Assembly: GCA_027621555.1 (NCBI GenBank)
Contig: JAQCBJ010000006.1
Location: forward strand, 1 to 64,000
Length of the DNA stretch: 64,000 nucleotides
From: Bacteroidota bacterium
GTDB lineage: Bacteria > Bacteroidota > Bacteroidia > Flavobacteriales_D > Sanyastnellaceae
Direction of reading: 5' to 3'
Both the position numbers and the translations under genes were made by a program. This document shows positions 33,167 through 41,932 of this stretch, piece after piece. The notes beneath the pieces were generated by a model, which saw nothing but the letters and a program-made list of their open reading frames with translations, searched no databases and was not told the DNA's origin. Position 1 is the stretch's first letter. Each line of letters opens with the position of its first letter.

Positions 33167-33624
33167 TGGGCTGGATCTCGACGTGGTGGCTTTGGGGGCC
33201 GTGGTGCTGGACGTGCTGGACGTGCACGGACGCGCCCGCCTGGCCGGCACGTGGGGAGGCCAACGCGAAGTGGGTGCGCTCCGCCTTGGAATGGCGCATG
33301 AAAGTGGGGTTGGACGATTGCCCGGACATTGTGCCGGCCTTGGACGCATGGACCTTGGAGTGGTTGAGCGAATCGGACCGCATCCACGTGGCGCTTCGCA
33401 CCGACGAGTGGCCGTTTTTAGCCTACGCGCCGGAGTTGCAGTCCGTGCTTGTTCAACGCTTGGCGCTCGACCAGCTGAATTTCAAGACTTCGAAGGACCT
33501 CGAAGTGGTGCGGGATGTGCGGGCAGTGGCGAGAAGGAGTTCCACGCTGTGGGACGACGCCTTGAAGCGGGCCTTTGACAATTCTGAGGGGCTTGCCAAA
33601 CGTCGGGACCGCGCGGCGAAGTAA
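33166..33624 (+). CDS. Hypothetical protein, tryptophan-rich start
   Basis: A 152-residue protein of no recognised family. It starts at the ATG overlapping the previous stop. The first 25 residues are rich in Trp and Cys (MGWISTWWLWGPWCWTCW), and the rest looks like a normal soluble helical protein (LDDCPDIVPALDAWTLEWL, DALKRAFDNSEGLAK). The composition and the coupled start support a real gene, but the start could also lie further in. A terminator follows. Confidence 0.5.
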   Translation: MGWISTWWLWGPWCWTCWTCTDAPAWPARGEANAKWVRSALEWRMKVGLDDCPDIVPALDAWTLEWLSESDRIHVALRTDEWPFLAYAPELQSVLVQRLALDQLNFKTSKDLEVVRDVRAVARRSSTLWDDALKRAFDNSEGLAKRRDRAAK

Positions 33625-33644
33625 GAAGTGCTCGGGTTTGGGGT

Positions 33645-33676
33645 AAAAAAAAGAGAGGCCGAAGCCTCTCCTTTGT
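33645..33676. terminator. Terminator-like hairpin
   Basis: Stem GAGAGGC with a CGAA loop and an eight-base A-run on its left. It has a weak T-tract on the plus side (CTTTG) and a strong one on the minus side, although no minus-strand gene is seen to its right. Confidence 0.5.
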
Positions 33677-33801
33677 CCCTTCTACGCCCCGTTTCTCAAA
33701 AGGCGCATTTTCCATCCGGGCATACGTTTCAATCATTCCTTGTTCCGAAGAACTTGGGGGAGTGAACGAAAGTGGTGTCCGAAAGGTTGCGATGGAGAAG
33801 G

Positions 33802-33809
33802 TATTTTTG
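33802..33809 (+). promoter_or_regulatory. ispH -7 box
   Basis: TATTTTTG is a perfect TAnnTTTG match that ends seven bases before the chosen ispH ATG. A very short or absent leader is expected. Confidence 0.55.
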
Positions 33810-33816
33810 GACCCAC

Positions 33817-35046
33817 ATGCGCAGCTTCGACATCCCCGAGTTTTACCGCAGCCCCATCATCGCTCGCGTCAAGGCGCGACGCAAGGCGCTGGACCCCAGG
33901 AAGCAAGACTTCACACCGAGCGACCTGGACTTTGGGAGCGTGCGGGTGCGGTTGGCCCGTCATTTTGGGTTCTGCTTTGGCGTGGAAAACGCCATTGAGA
34001 TCAGCTACAAGGCTGTGGATGAGAATCCAGGCAAGCGGATATTCTTGCTCAGCCAAATGATCCACAACCCGGAAGTGAATGCGGATCTGGAGAGCAGGGG
34101 AGTGCGGTTTTTGCACGACACGTTGGGCAAAGAGCTTGTGCCGCTCGACACACTTGGGGCGGACGACGTGGTCATTGTGCCGGCGTTTGGCGCCACTGTG
34201 GAGTTGGAACGGCGGTTGACGGATCTCGGCGTGGACGTGCAGAAGTACAACACGACCTGCCCCTTCGTCGAGAAGGTGTGGAAGCGTTCCGCGCAGTTGG
34301 GCGGGCAGGAGTTTGCCGTGATCATCCACGGCAAGCCCCAGCACGAAGAAACCCGCGCCACCTTTTCGCACGCCGCCGAAACGGGCCACGCCCTGGTGGT
34401 CAAAAACGCAGAAGAAACTGAATTCTTGGCGTCTTGGATGGAGGGCGAACGGGAGGACGTTGCGGGGTTTTGGGCGCGGTTCGAGGGGCGTACGACCGAG
34501 GGGTTTGATCCGCGGCAGCACCTCCGACGCGTGGGCGTGGTCAACCAAACCACCATGCTCGCCTCCGACACACAAGCCATCGCCGACCGCATCAAACAGG
34601 CCGTCGACGCCGACCCCGAGGGGCAGTTCGCCAACACACGCGACACGCTGTGCTATGCGACCAACGACAACCAAAGCGCCACGCAGGGCGCTTTGTTCGC
34701 GGGAGGAGCTGACGTCGCCTTGGTGGTGGGCGGCTACAACAGCAGCAACACTTCCCACCTTGTGGAGCTCTGCGAGGAGAAAATGCCGACGTTCTTCGTC
34801 CGCAACGAGTTGGAGTGGAAGGAAGATGGCGTGCATCATTTTGACATGCACACCGGCCAAATCGCCGTCACACCCCAGCCTCTGCCCGCCGCAGGAGCAG
34901 ATGGAGGGGCGCCGACCGTTTTGATCACGTCCGGCGCGTCCTGTCCGGACGCGAGCGTGGAGCGTGTTCTGCACAGGGTTCTGGCGCATTACGGTGGACG
35001 AGATGTGGAATCCGTGTTAACGGAATTTGAGCGGACTCACGCCTGA
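33817..35046 (+). CDS. ispH: 4-hydroxy-3-methylbut-2-enyl diphosphate reductase
   Basis: The last step of the MEP pathway: reduces HMBPP to IPP and DMAPP with a [4Fe-4S] cluster. The three cluster cysteines are in GFCFGVE (Cys53), TTCPFVEKVW (Cys148) and SGASCPD (Cys376). At 409 residues it is much longer than the roughly 280-320-residue common form and resembles the long type. It supplies precursors for the carotenoid operon 5 kb downstream. The ATG at 33817 follows a consensus box by seven bases, so it is preferred to one at 33772. Confidence 0.93.
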   Translation: MRSFDIPEFYRSPIIARVKARRKALDPRKQDFTPSDLDFGSVRVRLARHFGFCFGVENAIEISYKAVDENPGKRIFLLSQMIHNPEVNADLESRGVRFLHDTLGKELVPLDTLGADDVVIVPAFGATVELERRLTDLGVDVQKYNTTCPFVEKVWKRSAQLGGQEFAVIIHGKPQHEETRATFSHAAETGHALVVKNAEETEFLASWMEGEREDVAGFWARFEGRTTEGFDPRQHLRRVGVVNQTTMLASDTQAIADRIKQAVDADPEGQFANTRDTLCYATNDNQSATQGALFAGGADVALVVGGYNSSNTSHLVELCEEKMPTFFVRNELEWKEDGVHHFDMHTGQIAVTPQPLPAAGADGGAPTVLITSGASCPDASVERVLHRVLAHYGGRDVESVLTEFERTHA

Positions 35047-35066
35047 CCACCCGTACCTTCGAGGGC

Positions 35067-35426
35067 ATGAAAGCGCCCAAGCTTCGCGGCCCTTTTCGGA
35101 ACGTGCGGACCGAGCCACGCTCCTTCGTCTTCAAGTCCCGCCACTTGTCGGATTCCCGTCCTGAATGGGAAGAGCGCAAGCGACGGGTGGAAGAGGAGGT
35201 TCATGGGGCGTCGGACGCTCCTCGTTCCATCAAATTCCGGCAAGGAGCTCGGGATTCGAAGGGCCGCGCAGCTCGTCGCACTGCCTCCATCAAGGCGTCC
35301 CGAATGGCAACGCTCCGCGCAGCAGGGGTGGCTGTGGTGCTGGTGTACTTGACGTACCGCGCGATTCTTTGGGTCGAGTCTCACGACTACGGCCAGTTCC
35401 TTCACTTCATGCAATCCAACGGATGA
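35067..35426 (+). CDS. Small membrane protein upstream of mutL
   Basis: A 119-residue basic protein with many Arg and Lys residues in the first 80 positions, one membrane helix (about 84-104, AAGVAVVLVYLTYRAILWV) and a short periplasmic tail. Its stop overlaps the mutL ATG. Similar short proteins stand before mutL in other Bacteroidota from general familiarity. No function is known to me. Confidence 0.65.
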   Translation: MKAPKLRGPFRNVRTEPRSFVFKSRHLSDSRPEWEERKRRVEEEVHGASDAPRSIKFRQGARDSKGRAARRTASIKASRMATLRAAGVAVVLVYLTYRAILWVESHDYGQFLHFMQSNG

Positions 35427-37297
35427 GCCAAACGATCCACGTCCTTCCCGATCACGTCGCGAACCAAATCGCGGCCGGCGAGGTCATTCAGCGGCCGGCA
35501 TCGGTGGTGAAGGAACTCATGGAAAACGCCGTCGACGCGGGCGCCACTTCCATCGAGGTGCACGTGCTCGACGCAGGCCGAACGTCCATCCAGGTGCTTG
35601 ACAACGGCGCGGGCATGTCTTCGGAAGACGCACGCGTGTGCTTTGAACGGCACGCCACGTCCAAGCTCCAGTCCGCGGACGACCTCTTCGCCCTGGCGAC
35701 CAAGGGGTTCCGGGGGGAAGCGCTCGCCTCGATCGCGGCCATCGCCCACGTGGACGTCACGACGTGTCAGGCTGGGTCGGACGTGGGCACCCTGGTCCGG
35801 TGCCACGGATCCGAAATCGTAGGGGAGGAACCCAAGGCCCGTGCCGTGGGGACGACCTTCCACGTCAAGAACTTGTTTTACAACGTGCCGGCGCGTCGGA
35901 ACTTTCTCAAGTCCGACGCGGTCGAGATGCGCCACGTCGTGGACGAATTCCAGCGCGTGGCGTTTGCCCACCCGGGCATCGCGTTCACGTTGACCCACCA
36001 AAACGCCAACCTGTTCCAGCTCAAGCCCGGCACGTTGCGCCAGCGCATCGTGGGCATTCTCGGTCCCAAGCACGACGAGCGCTTGGTCCCGGTCCAGGAA
36101 GAAACCGACGTTGTGGCGATCGAAGGATTTGTTGGAAAGCCCGATTCCGCAAGGAAATCGCGGGGAGAGCAATTCTTGTTTGTGAACGGCCGCTTTGTCA
36201 AGCACGGACTCCTGCATCGCGCAGTGTTGCGCGCTTACGACGGACTCATCTCCGACGGTCAGCATCCGCTTTACGCGCTGCACCTTACCGTCGACCCGGC
36301 GCGTGTGGACGTCAACATCCACCCCACCAAGATTGAGGTAAAGTTTGACGAAGAGCAGCCCATTCTCGCCATCTTGAAATCGGCCGTCAAGCGCGGTCTT
36401 GGCGCCCACAACGTGGCGCCGACCATCGATTTCGATGCCGAGGTGGGGTTGAACATTCCCGACCTCAAGCCGGGCATGGAAGTGTCGGAACCCACGGTGC
36501 GTGTCAACCCCAGCTACAACCCATTCGAGCCCGCTATCACCCGCCCTGCCGGATCATCCTCAGGAACGCGATCTGGAGGCATGTCCCTGGGCGAGGCCCA
36601 CGGTGGATGGTCCCGGCCTGCGGCTTCCGGGTGGAAGGACCTGTACCAAGTCATGGAGTCGGACGCACCGAGTGCGAGGCCCGAGCCACAGACCGAGCGG
36701 TCGTCTGCCGAACCCGCGACGACAGCGGAGCAAGGCGTGGAGGTTCTGCAATGGAAGGGGAAGTACCTGATGGTTCCGACGGAAGAGGGCATCGCAGTGG
36801 TGCACATCCGTCGCGCCCAGCTGCGCATCCAGTACGAGCGCTTTCTGAAGGCGCAAGAAAACGCCACCGGTGCAGTGACCTCACAGGTCTTGCTCATTCC
36901 CGAGGACATCACCTTGACCCAGCCGGAAGTGTTGGCACTGATGGATGCGCGCGAATCGCTCGCGTCCATGGGCATGGACTTGGCGCAGGTTGACGACCAA
37001 ACCGTGCAACTCCGCGCCGTCCCCGCCGACCTGACGACCCACGTTCGCGAGGCGTTGGATGCGGTCCTGGAATCGTACCACGAAGGCTCGTGGGACGGCG
37101 AATCGGAGCGCAGGGAGCGTTGGGCCAAGGCCTGGGCGCAGCGCTCCGTGGCGAGCGGCGACGTGTCGCTTCGCATGGAGGCGCGCCGCCAATTGATTGC
37201 GGCCCTGTGGGCATGCGACCACCCCAACATGGACCCAGACGGGCGGCAAGTGCTGTCGGTTTGGGCGGCTGAAGACCTTGAAAATCCGTTTCGCTGA
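35423..37297 (+). CDS. mutL: DNA mismatch repair protein MutL
   Basis: The matchmaker ATPase of mismatch repair. The 624-residue protein keeps the GHKL ATPase motifs: ELMENAVDAGA (32-42), DNGAGM (60-65) and the ATP-lid segment GFRGEALASI (95-104). The C-terminal dimerisation domain is present, but I cannot find an intact DQHA..E endonuclease motif: the aligned stretch reads VHIRRAQLRIQYE. It starts with a four-base overlap with the previous gene, and two rhomboid genes follow, an order conserved in the phylum. Confidence 0.94.
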   Translation: MSQTIHVLPDHVANQIAAGEVIQRPASVVKELMENAVDAGATSIEVHVLDAGRTSIQVLDNGAGMSSEDARVCFERHATSKLQSADDLFALATKGFRGEALASIAAIAHVDVTTCQAGSDVGTLVRCHGSEIVGEEPKARAVGTTFHVKNLFYNVPARRNFLKSDAVEMRHVVDEFQRVAFAHPGIAFTLTHQNANLFQLKPGTLRQRIVGILGPKHDERLVPVQEETDVVAIEGFVGKPDSARKSRGEQFLFVNGRFVKHGLLHRAVLRAYDGLISDGQHPLYALHLTVDPARVDVNIHPTKIEVKFDEEQPILAILKSAVKRGLGAHNVAPTIDFDAEVGLNIPDLKPGMEVSEPTVRVNPSYNPFEPAITRPAGSSSGTRSGGMSLGEAHGGWSRPAASGWKDLYQVMESDAPSARPEPQTERSSAEPATTAEQGVEVLQWKGKYLMVPTEEGIAVVHIRRAQLRIQYERFLKAQENATGAVTSQVLLIPEDITLTQPEVLALMDARESLASMGMDLAQVDDQTVQLRAVPADLTTHVREALDAVLESYHEGSWDGESERRERWAKAWAQRSVASGDVSLRMEARRQLIAALWACDHPNMDPDGRQVLSVWAAEDLENPFR

Positions 37298-37986
37298 TGT
37301 TGCAAAACACCCCCCAAGTCGTCAAGAACCTCATCCTGATCAACGTGCTGATGTACGTGGTGGCGGGGTTGATGGGCGACGCTGTGGCCGTGCCTTTGCT
37401 GGCCGGTACGTACCCGGGTTCGCCGTTTTTCGAGCCTTGGCAAATCGTCACCCACATGTTCATGCACGGGGACCTCAGCCACATCTTCTTCAACATGTTC
37501 GCGCTGTACATGTTTGGGTCGCAACTCGAGCGCGTGTGGGGTCCCAAGCGTTTTTTGACCTACTACGTGGCGTGCGGATTGGGTGCGTTTGCCCTTCACG
37601 AACTCGTGGTGGGGCTGCAGTTCTATTCGGAGCTCGGCACGTTCTTTCCGGCCGCTGAGCAGTTCGTGCGCCCGAGCGCCAGTCCGTTGGAGCGTGCGCG
37701 TGTGCTGGAGATGGTGTACGGTCGCGTGGTGGGGGCGAGCGGTGCGGTGTTTGGGCTGTTGCTCGCCTTTGGCATGTTGTTTCCCAACACCCAGCTCATG
37801 CTGCTTTTTCCGCCCATTCCGATCCGAGCGAAGTACTTCGTGATGGGCTACGGGGCGATCGAGCTGATGCTTGCGCTCCAAAACAGCCCCGGCGACAACG
37901 TGGCGCATTTTGCGCATTTGGGAGGCATGATTTTTGGGTATTTTCTGCTCAAGCGGTGGCAGCAAGACCGCGGGCATTTCTATTGA
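37297..37986 (+). CDS. Rhomboid family intramembrane serine protease 1
   Basis: A 229-residue polytopic membrane protein with about six helices. The catalytic serine is in GASGAVFG (Ser148) and the catalytic histidine in AHFAHLGG (His207). WQIVTHMFMHGDLSHIFFNM carries the conserved oxyanion-side residues. The start shares a base with the mutL stop (TGATG). The substrate is unknown. Confidence 0.9.
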   Translation: MLQNTPQVVKNLILINVLMYVVAGLMGDAVAVPLLAGTYPGSPFFEPWQIVTHMFMHGDLSHIFFNMFALYMFGSQLERVWGPKRFLTYYVACGLGAFALHELVVGLQFYSELGTFFPAAEQFVRPSASPLERARVLEMVYGRVVGASGAVFGLLLAFGMLFPNTQLMLLFPPIPIRAKYFVMGYGAIELMLALQNSPGDNVAHFAHLGGMIFGYFLLKRWQQDRGHFY

Positions 37987-37989
37987 ACC

Positions 37990-38919
37990 ATGTGGGAGGA
38001 TTTGAAAGCGACGTGGCGCGGCGGAGGCATGTTGACGCGCTTGGTGTGGGTGAACGCGGCGGTGTTCCTGCTGCTGATGACGCTCACGTTGGTGGACCGA
38101 TTGGGCGGCGGTGTGTTGTCGGCTGTCCTGCCCGCCGAGGGAGCCCGAACCCTGGCCACTTCCTGGCGTCTTGACGTCCTGGCGACGCGCCCTTGGAGCG
38201 TCGTGACGCACATGTTTGCGCACCAAGACCTGTGGCACATCGCCATGAACATGCTGCTGCTGTTTTGGATGGGGCGCGTGTACCACGGGGAGGTCGGGTC
38301 CCGGCGCCTGTTGAGCACCTACCTCGGTGGAGGACTCGCCGGTTTTGCAGCTTACTTCTTCATCACCAACGGCTTCAAGCCGCTTCAGACCGGAACGTAC
38401 GCCTTGGGCGCTTCGGCTTCGGTGATGGCCATCTTTGGCGCGCTGGCAACGCTGCGGCCCGAGATGCGCTTCAACCTGATCTTGTTTGGGCCTGTGGCGT
38501 TGAAGCACTTGTTTTGGGTGTACGTCATCCTCGACTACTTTGGCTTGAGCCAAGGCGTGAACGCGGGGGGCAACCTGGCGCACCTCGGTGGCGCGTTGTT
38601 TGGGGTCTTGCTGGTCCAGCAGGATCGCAAAGGCCGAAACCTCGTCAGCTGGCTCGAATGGCTGCTCGACGCGCTTTCCTCGCGATCCATCTCGATTCCC
38701 CAGCGCAAGCGAAGCCGGTTCCGGGCCTCGACGTCCAACCGTTGGAAGGCGGCGGAACGCGAGGAATCTCGTGCTCCGATGTCGGACGACGAATTCAACG
38801 CGGCCCGCGCCGAGCGTGAAGACCGACTTGACGCCATTCTCGACAAGATTTCCAAGCACGGTTACGACCACTTGACGGCTGAGGAAAAGCGGTTTCTGTT
38901 TGACCAAAGCCAGCGCTGA
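37990..38919 (+). CDS. Rhomboid family intramembrane serine protease 2 with cytosolic tail
   Basis: A 309-residue second rhomboid, three bases after the first. Serine is in GASASVMA (Ser142) and histidine in NLAHLGGALFG (His198). A charged C-terminal tail of about 100 residues (YDHLTAEEKRFLFDQS at the end) matches the DUF6576-like extension found on Bacteroidota rhomboids. Tandem copies suggest different substrates or a partner relationship. Confidence 0.88.
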   Translation: MWEDLKATWRGGGMLTRLVWVNAAVFLLLMTLTLVDRLGGGVLSAVLPAEGARTLATSWRLDVLATRPWSVVTHMFAHQDLWHIAMNMLLLFWMGRVYHGEVGSRRLLSTYLGGGLAGFAAYFFITNGFKPLQTGTYALGASASVMAIFGALATLRPEMRFNLILFGPVALKHLFWVYVILDYFGLSQGVNAGGNLAHLGGALFGVLLVQQDRKGRNLVSWLEWLLDALSSRSISIPQRKRSRFRASTSNRWKAAEREESRAPMSDDEFNAARAEREDRLDAILDKISKHGYDHLTAEEKRFLFDQSQR

Positions 38920-38921
38920 TC

Positions 38922-40034
38922 GTGGCCAAATCCGCCAAGTCCAACGACGACAAGCCCCGCAAACGGCGCCGGGCCGATTCCGCGAGCTTGCTCACCTGGC
39001 CGGGCATGGTGCTCGTGGTGCTGGGAGAATTGGCGGTGCGTGTCTCTCCGTCGTGGTTTCCGTGGCTCGCGCCCTTTGGGTTGACGTACGGGCTGGGGTG
39101 GGTGCTGCTGGCGTCCGGTGTTCTTTGGCGCGTCGTGTCGTTCCGGTGGATTCGCGCCGCCTTTCCCGCCATCGTGTTGATTGCGACGTGGCCGTCGTTC
39201 ATGCTCGTCTTTTCACTTGGTCTAGGCACGGCCGAGATGCCTGAGCCCACGGTCGATGCCGAAGCCTCGTGGGGAGTGATGTCCTTCAACGTGAGACGCC
39301 TCGACGAGTACGGGTGGCTCGAGGGGGATGCCACGCGCCGCGAGCTCGCCGAGTGGTTGGGCAACCGCGACGAAGCGGTGTGGTGCTTTCAAGAATTTCC
39401 GCGCGACGGAAAAAGCGTGCTGCGGGAGGCGGGGTTGTCGTGGAATGCGCCACGTCGTCGCCTGCTGACCTGGCCCAACGGGGCAGGGCCTGCGCTTGCC
39501 ACAACGTTGGGGGTGCAAGACTGGACCACGTGGATGTTCCCCGAGGAAGCGGGTCGGGGACGTGTGCTGCAAGCCGACCTCAAAACCCCGTCGGGAATCG
39601 TGCGAGTGTTCAACGTGCACCTGCAGAGCTTGTATTTCAGCCGCGAGGATTACGCCGCGGTGGAGGATGGGCCAAGTCGAGAGGAAGGGTTGCGTTTGTT
39701 GGGCTTGGTGACGAGAGCTTCGCAGGCTCGGGCTGCTCAAGCTCGCGTGCTTCAGGAGCGGATGGAGGAGAGCCCGTACCCCGTCTTGTTGGCGGGAGAC
39801 TTCAACGACAGCCCGATGTCGTATGCCGTGCGCCGGTTGCGCAAAGGACGAGCACGCGACACGTTTGAAGCGTCGGGCATTGGGCTCGGAGGAACGCACA
39901 TTGGTGCGGTGCCAGGCTTGAGGATTGACGGAATCTTGGCGGACACCACGTTGGCGGTTTGGCGCCAACAGACCCACGGCGTAGAGCTAAGCGATCACCG
40001 CCCGGTGACGGCCGTGCTCTCCGTCAAGCGTTGA
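38922..40034 (+). CDS. Membrane-anchored endonuclease/exonuclease/phosphatase-family protein
   Basis: A 370-residue protein that starts with GTG, two bases after the rhomboid stop. A basic N-terminus is followed by three membrane helices (about 25-105) and then an EEP domain. The EEP motifs are SFNVRR, FNVHLQSLYF, the metal/catalytic LAGDFNDSP, RIDGILAD and the final SDHRPV. The family includes nucleases and phosphodiesterases acting on nucleic acids or lipids. The substrate is unknown. Its end overlaps the convergent cyclase gene by 11 bases. Confidence 0.85.
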   Translation: MAKSAKSNDDKPRKRRRADSASLLTWPGMVLVVLGELAVRVSPSWFPWLAPFGLTYGLGWVLLASGVLWRVVSFRWIRAAFPAIVLIATWPSFMLVFSLGLGTAEMPEPTVDAEASWGVMSFNVRRLDEYGWLEGDATRRELAEWLGNRDEAVWCFQEFPRDGKSVLREAGLSWNAPRRRLLTWPNGAGPALATTLGVQDWTTWMFPEEAGRGRVLQADLKTPSGIVRVFNVHLQSLYFSREDYAAVEDGPSREEGLRLLGLVTRASQARAAQARVLQERMEESPYPVLLAGDFNDSPMSYAVRRLRKGRARDTFEASGIGLGGTHIGAVPGLRIDGILADTTLAVWRQQTHGVELSDHRPVTAVLSVKR

Positions 40035-40770
40035 CGCGCACCTGGTCCTTTCCTTTCGCAGAGAAGGCCTCGAACAGGCTCACGTTCACCCCAATCAGGA
40101 GAAGGCCGTACAGCAGATCGTCGACAGGCATGCTGAAGATGCGCCAGCCCGAGTTTTCGTCGTTGTTGTACCACACGATGTGGTCGGTGATGGCCTCAGG
40201 AGTGTTGTGAAGCACCGGGTACGACCAAAAATCCAACCCCGTCAACACGCCGTTGCTCAGGATGAAAGGCACGAGGAGCACGAGGTAGGCAAACCAAAAG
40301 TGCCCCATCCACGAACGCCATTGGATCAGCACACCGATGAGCCAAATCGCGCACAGCGCGGAGGTCAAACCCAAGTAAGCGTGGTCTGAAAACCCGAAGG
40401 CCAGCCCGAGGCACAGCGCGGCCATGGCCGTCGTCACGCCGCGGTGTCCGAGCCCCAACGGCGAATCCGGGATGTACTTTTTGAAGCACGCGTAGGTGAA
40501 CACGCAGGCGTAGGGCACGGTGATGAAAAACAACCACTCTTCGATCGGCAGTCCGAGCAAATCGATGCCAGCCAAGTGGGCCTCGTTGAATCCCCAGACG
40601 CCTTGGCTCGTGAACCAGACGTCCCAGGCAATGAAACCCGCCATGGTCAACAAGCACGCCGGCCAAAACGCCTTCCACTCCTTCACAAAGGCGACCCTTT
40701 TGTCAAAGCTCGCCACCAAGGGCACAGCCAAAACGGCCAGGTTCACCCACAAATACGTCCATTCGCTCAT
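40024..40770 (-). CDS. Lycopene cyclase (fused CrtYc-CrtYd type)
   Basis: A 248-residue membrane protein with about seven helices made of two similar repeats, each with the cyclase motif: LPIEEWLFF near residue 80 and MPVDDLLYG near 220. It is the heterodimeric-type beta-cyclase in one chain, as in other Bacteroidota. It closes one end of lycopene or its derivative. The start overlaps the crtZ stop by four bases. It is the last gene of the carotenoid operon. Confidence 0.88.
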   Translation of the reverse strand: MSEWTYLWVNLAVLAVPLVASFDKRVAFVKEWKAFWPACLLTMAGFIAWDVWFTSQGVWGFNEAHLAGIDLLGLPIEEWLFFITVPYACVFTYACFKKYIPDSPLGLGHRGVTTAMAALCLGLAFGFSDHAYLGLTSALCAIWLIGVLIQWRSWMGHFWFAYLVLLVPFILSNGVLTGLDFWSYPVLHNTPEAITDHIVWYNNDENSGWRIFSMPVDDLLYGLLLIGVNVSLFEAFSAKGKDQVRVNA

Positions 40771-41246
40771 GCGCGTTGCTGTTGGTTGCGCAGGGCTTTC
40801 CGCGCTTCGCGAAGGTAACGCGGCGGCACAAACAGCATCCCAAAGCACTCGCCGTCCTCTTTGCCCAAGTGTTTGTGGTGGACTTTGTGCGCCTTCCGAA
40901 TGGCCATGAAATAGGCGTTTTGGGTGCGCTTGAACCACGAGAACCGCTGGTGGATGAAGACGTCGTGGACCAGGAAATACGCCGCGCCGTAGAGCGCAAT
41001 GCCGGTCCCGATCCAAAAGCGGAAATCCCCGGCCAAGCTTCCCGAGATGAAGCAGTAGGCGCTAGGAATGGCGAAAATCAAGAAGAACGCGTCGTTCTTT
41101 TCGAAGAAGCCCGGCCCGTTGGTGTGGTGGTCTTCGTGGAAGTACCACATGGCGCCGTGCATCAGGTATTTGTGGGCCAACCACGCGACGCCTTCCATGG
41201 CGAAAAAGGTGGCCAAAACGACGAATGCGGGAAAGGCGATGCTCAT
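40767..41246 (-). CDS. crtZ: Beta-carotene hydroxylase
   Basis: A 159-residue di-iron membrane hydroxylase that adds the 3-hydroxyl group to beta-ionone rings. Histidine clusters HKYLMH (25-30), HEDHH (37-41), HDVFIH (94-99) and HKVHHKH (120-126) are all present. The ATG at 41246 gives the usual length and overlaps the preceding stop as ATGA. It acts on the cyclase product. Confidence 0.95.
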   Translation of the reverse strand: MSIAFPAFVVLATFFAMEGVAWLAHKYLMHGAMWYFHEDHHTNGPGFFEKNDAFFLIFAIPSAYCFISGSLAGDFRFWIGTGIALYGAAYFLVHDVFIHQRFSWFKRTQNAYFMAIRKAHKVHHKHLGKEDGECFGMLFVPPRYLREARKALRNQQQRA

Positions 41247-41932
41247 AGCGTCCAAGGGATGAGGTTCAACACGGCGAAAAAGAGGGCGAACACCACAACC
41301 AACAAGCCCGAGAGGCGATTTGTTTTCAGGTCGTCAACGTCGCGCCAGAGCAGTCCAAGGGCCAGCGCCGCCACCCACCACGTCAGGTAATTGGTCCACG
41401 GGATGTGCCCCGCGTGCCAAGTCCACCACCCGGCACGGATGGCCACGGGTTCAATGGCGCCGTCCAGCGCCGTCATCATCGTGGCGGCCAACGCGGCACG
41501 CACCACGGGCGACACGGTCCTTCCTTTCCACGAGAGCAAACGCTCCGACCAATGGTGCGTCCCGAGCAGAAGCAGCCACCACAACACGCCCATGAGCAAC
41601 GGGACCTCGAGGGCCTTGGGGCCGAGGCCTTGGCCGTAGCTGTAGTCGCCAAACAGCCACCCCGTCGCCACGCCCATCACTTCAATGCCAAACCCGAGGA
41701 ACATGGTCAGCGCCCACCGCCACGGGCTTTCGGCGCCTGTGAACGCCATCACGATGCCCGCGCACAGCAGGAGGTTCAGGGGCGTCAACGGCAAGAGCAG
41801 GTGGGCGTACCCGAGGGCGGTGCCGACGGCGCCCACCACGTGCAGGATCACGATGACGGCGCTCCACGTTGCGGGGGAGCGCCACCAGGTCGGGGCGGCT
41901 GCCGGGGCGGGGGATGGGGTGGTCGGACTCAT
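41243..41932 (-). CDS. Carotenoid biosynthesis protein, CruF-like 1',2'-hydratase
   Basis: A 229-residue polytopic membrane protein of the DUF422/CruF family, with about seven helices, GIEVMGVATGWLFGDYSYG near 80-100 and ALDGAIEPVAIRAGWWTW. Relatives hydrate the psi end of carotenoids at C-1' (CruF in myxol synthesis, and haloarchaeal bisanhydrobacterioruberin hydratase). Its place between crtD and crtZ fits that role. Overlaps on both sides show strict co-translation. Confidence 0.82.
   Translation of the reverse strand: MSPTTPSPAPAAAPTWWRSPATWSAVIVILHVVGAVGTALGYAHLLLPLTPLNLLLCAGIVMAFTGAESPWRWALTMFLGFGIEVMGVATGWLFGDYSYGQGLGPKALEVPLLMGVLWWLLLLGTHHWSERLLSWKGRTVSPVVRAALAATMMTALDGAIEPVAIRAGWWTWHAGHIPWTNYLTWWVAALALGLLWRDVDDLKTNRLSGLLVVVFALFFAVLNLIPWTL

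Noticed and set aside
31733-33349. Upstream extension of the CsgG-like gene by over 500 codons
   Set aside because: The extension lies antisense to a clear saccharopine-reductase-like gene and precedes a complete lipoprotein signal peptide. The ATG at 31732 after a promoter box is the real start.
33482-33736. A possible small minus-strand gene reading into the hairpin at 33645-33676, whose minus-side T-run is strong
   Set aside because: The predicted peptide has no plausible domain and no promoter box. The hairpin is more simply the end of the plus-strand transcript.
36514-38907. A 797-codon minus-strand open frame opposite mutL and the rhomboid genes
   Set aside because: It has no domain and is His/Arg/Gln-rich. 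The plus-strand genes carry intact catalytic motifs with coupled starts.
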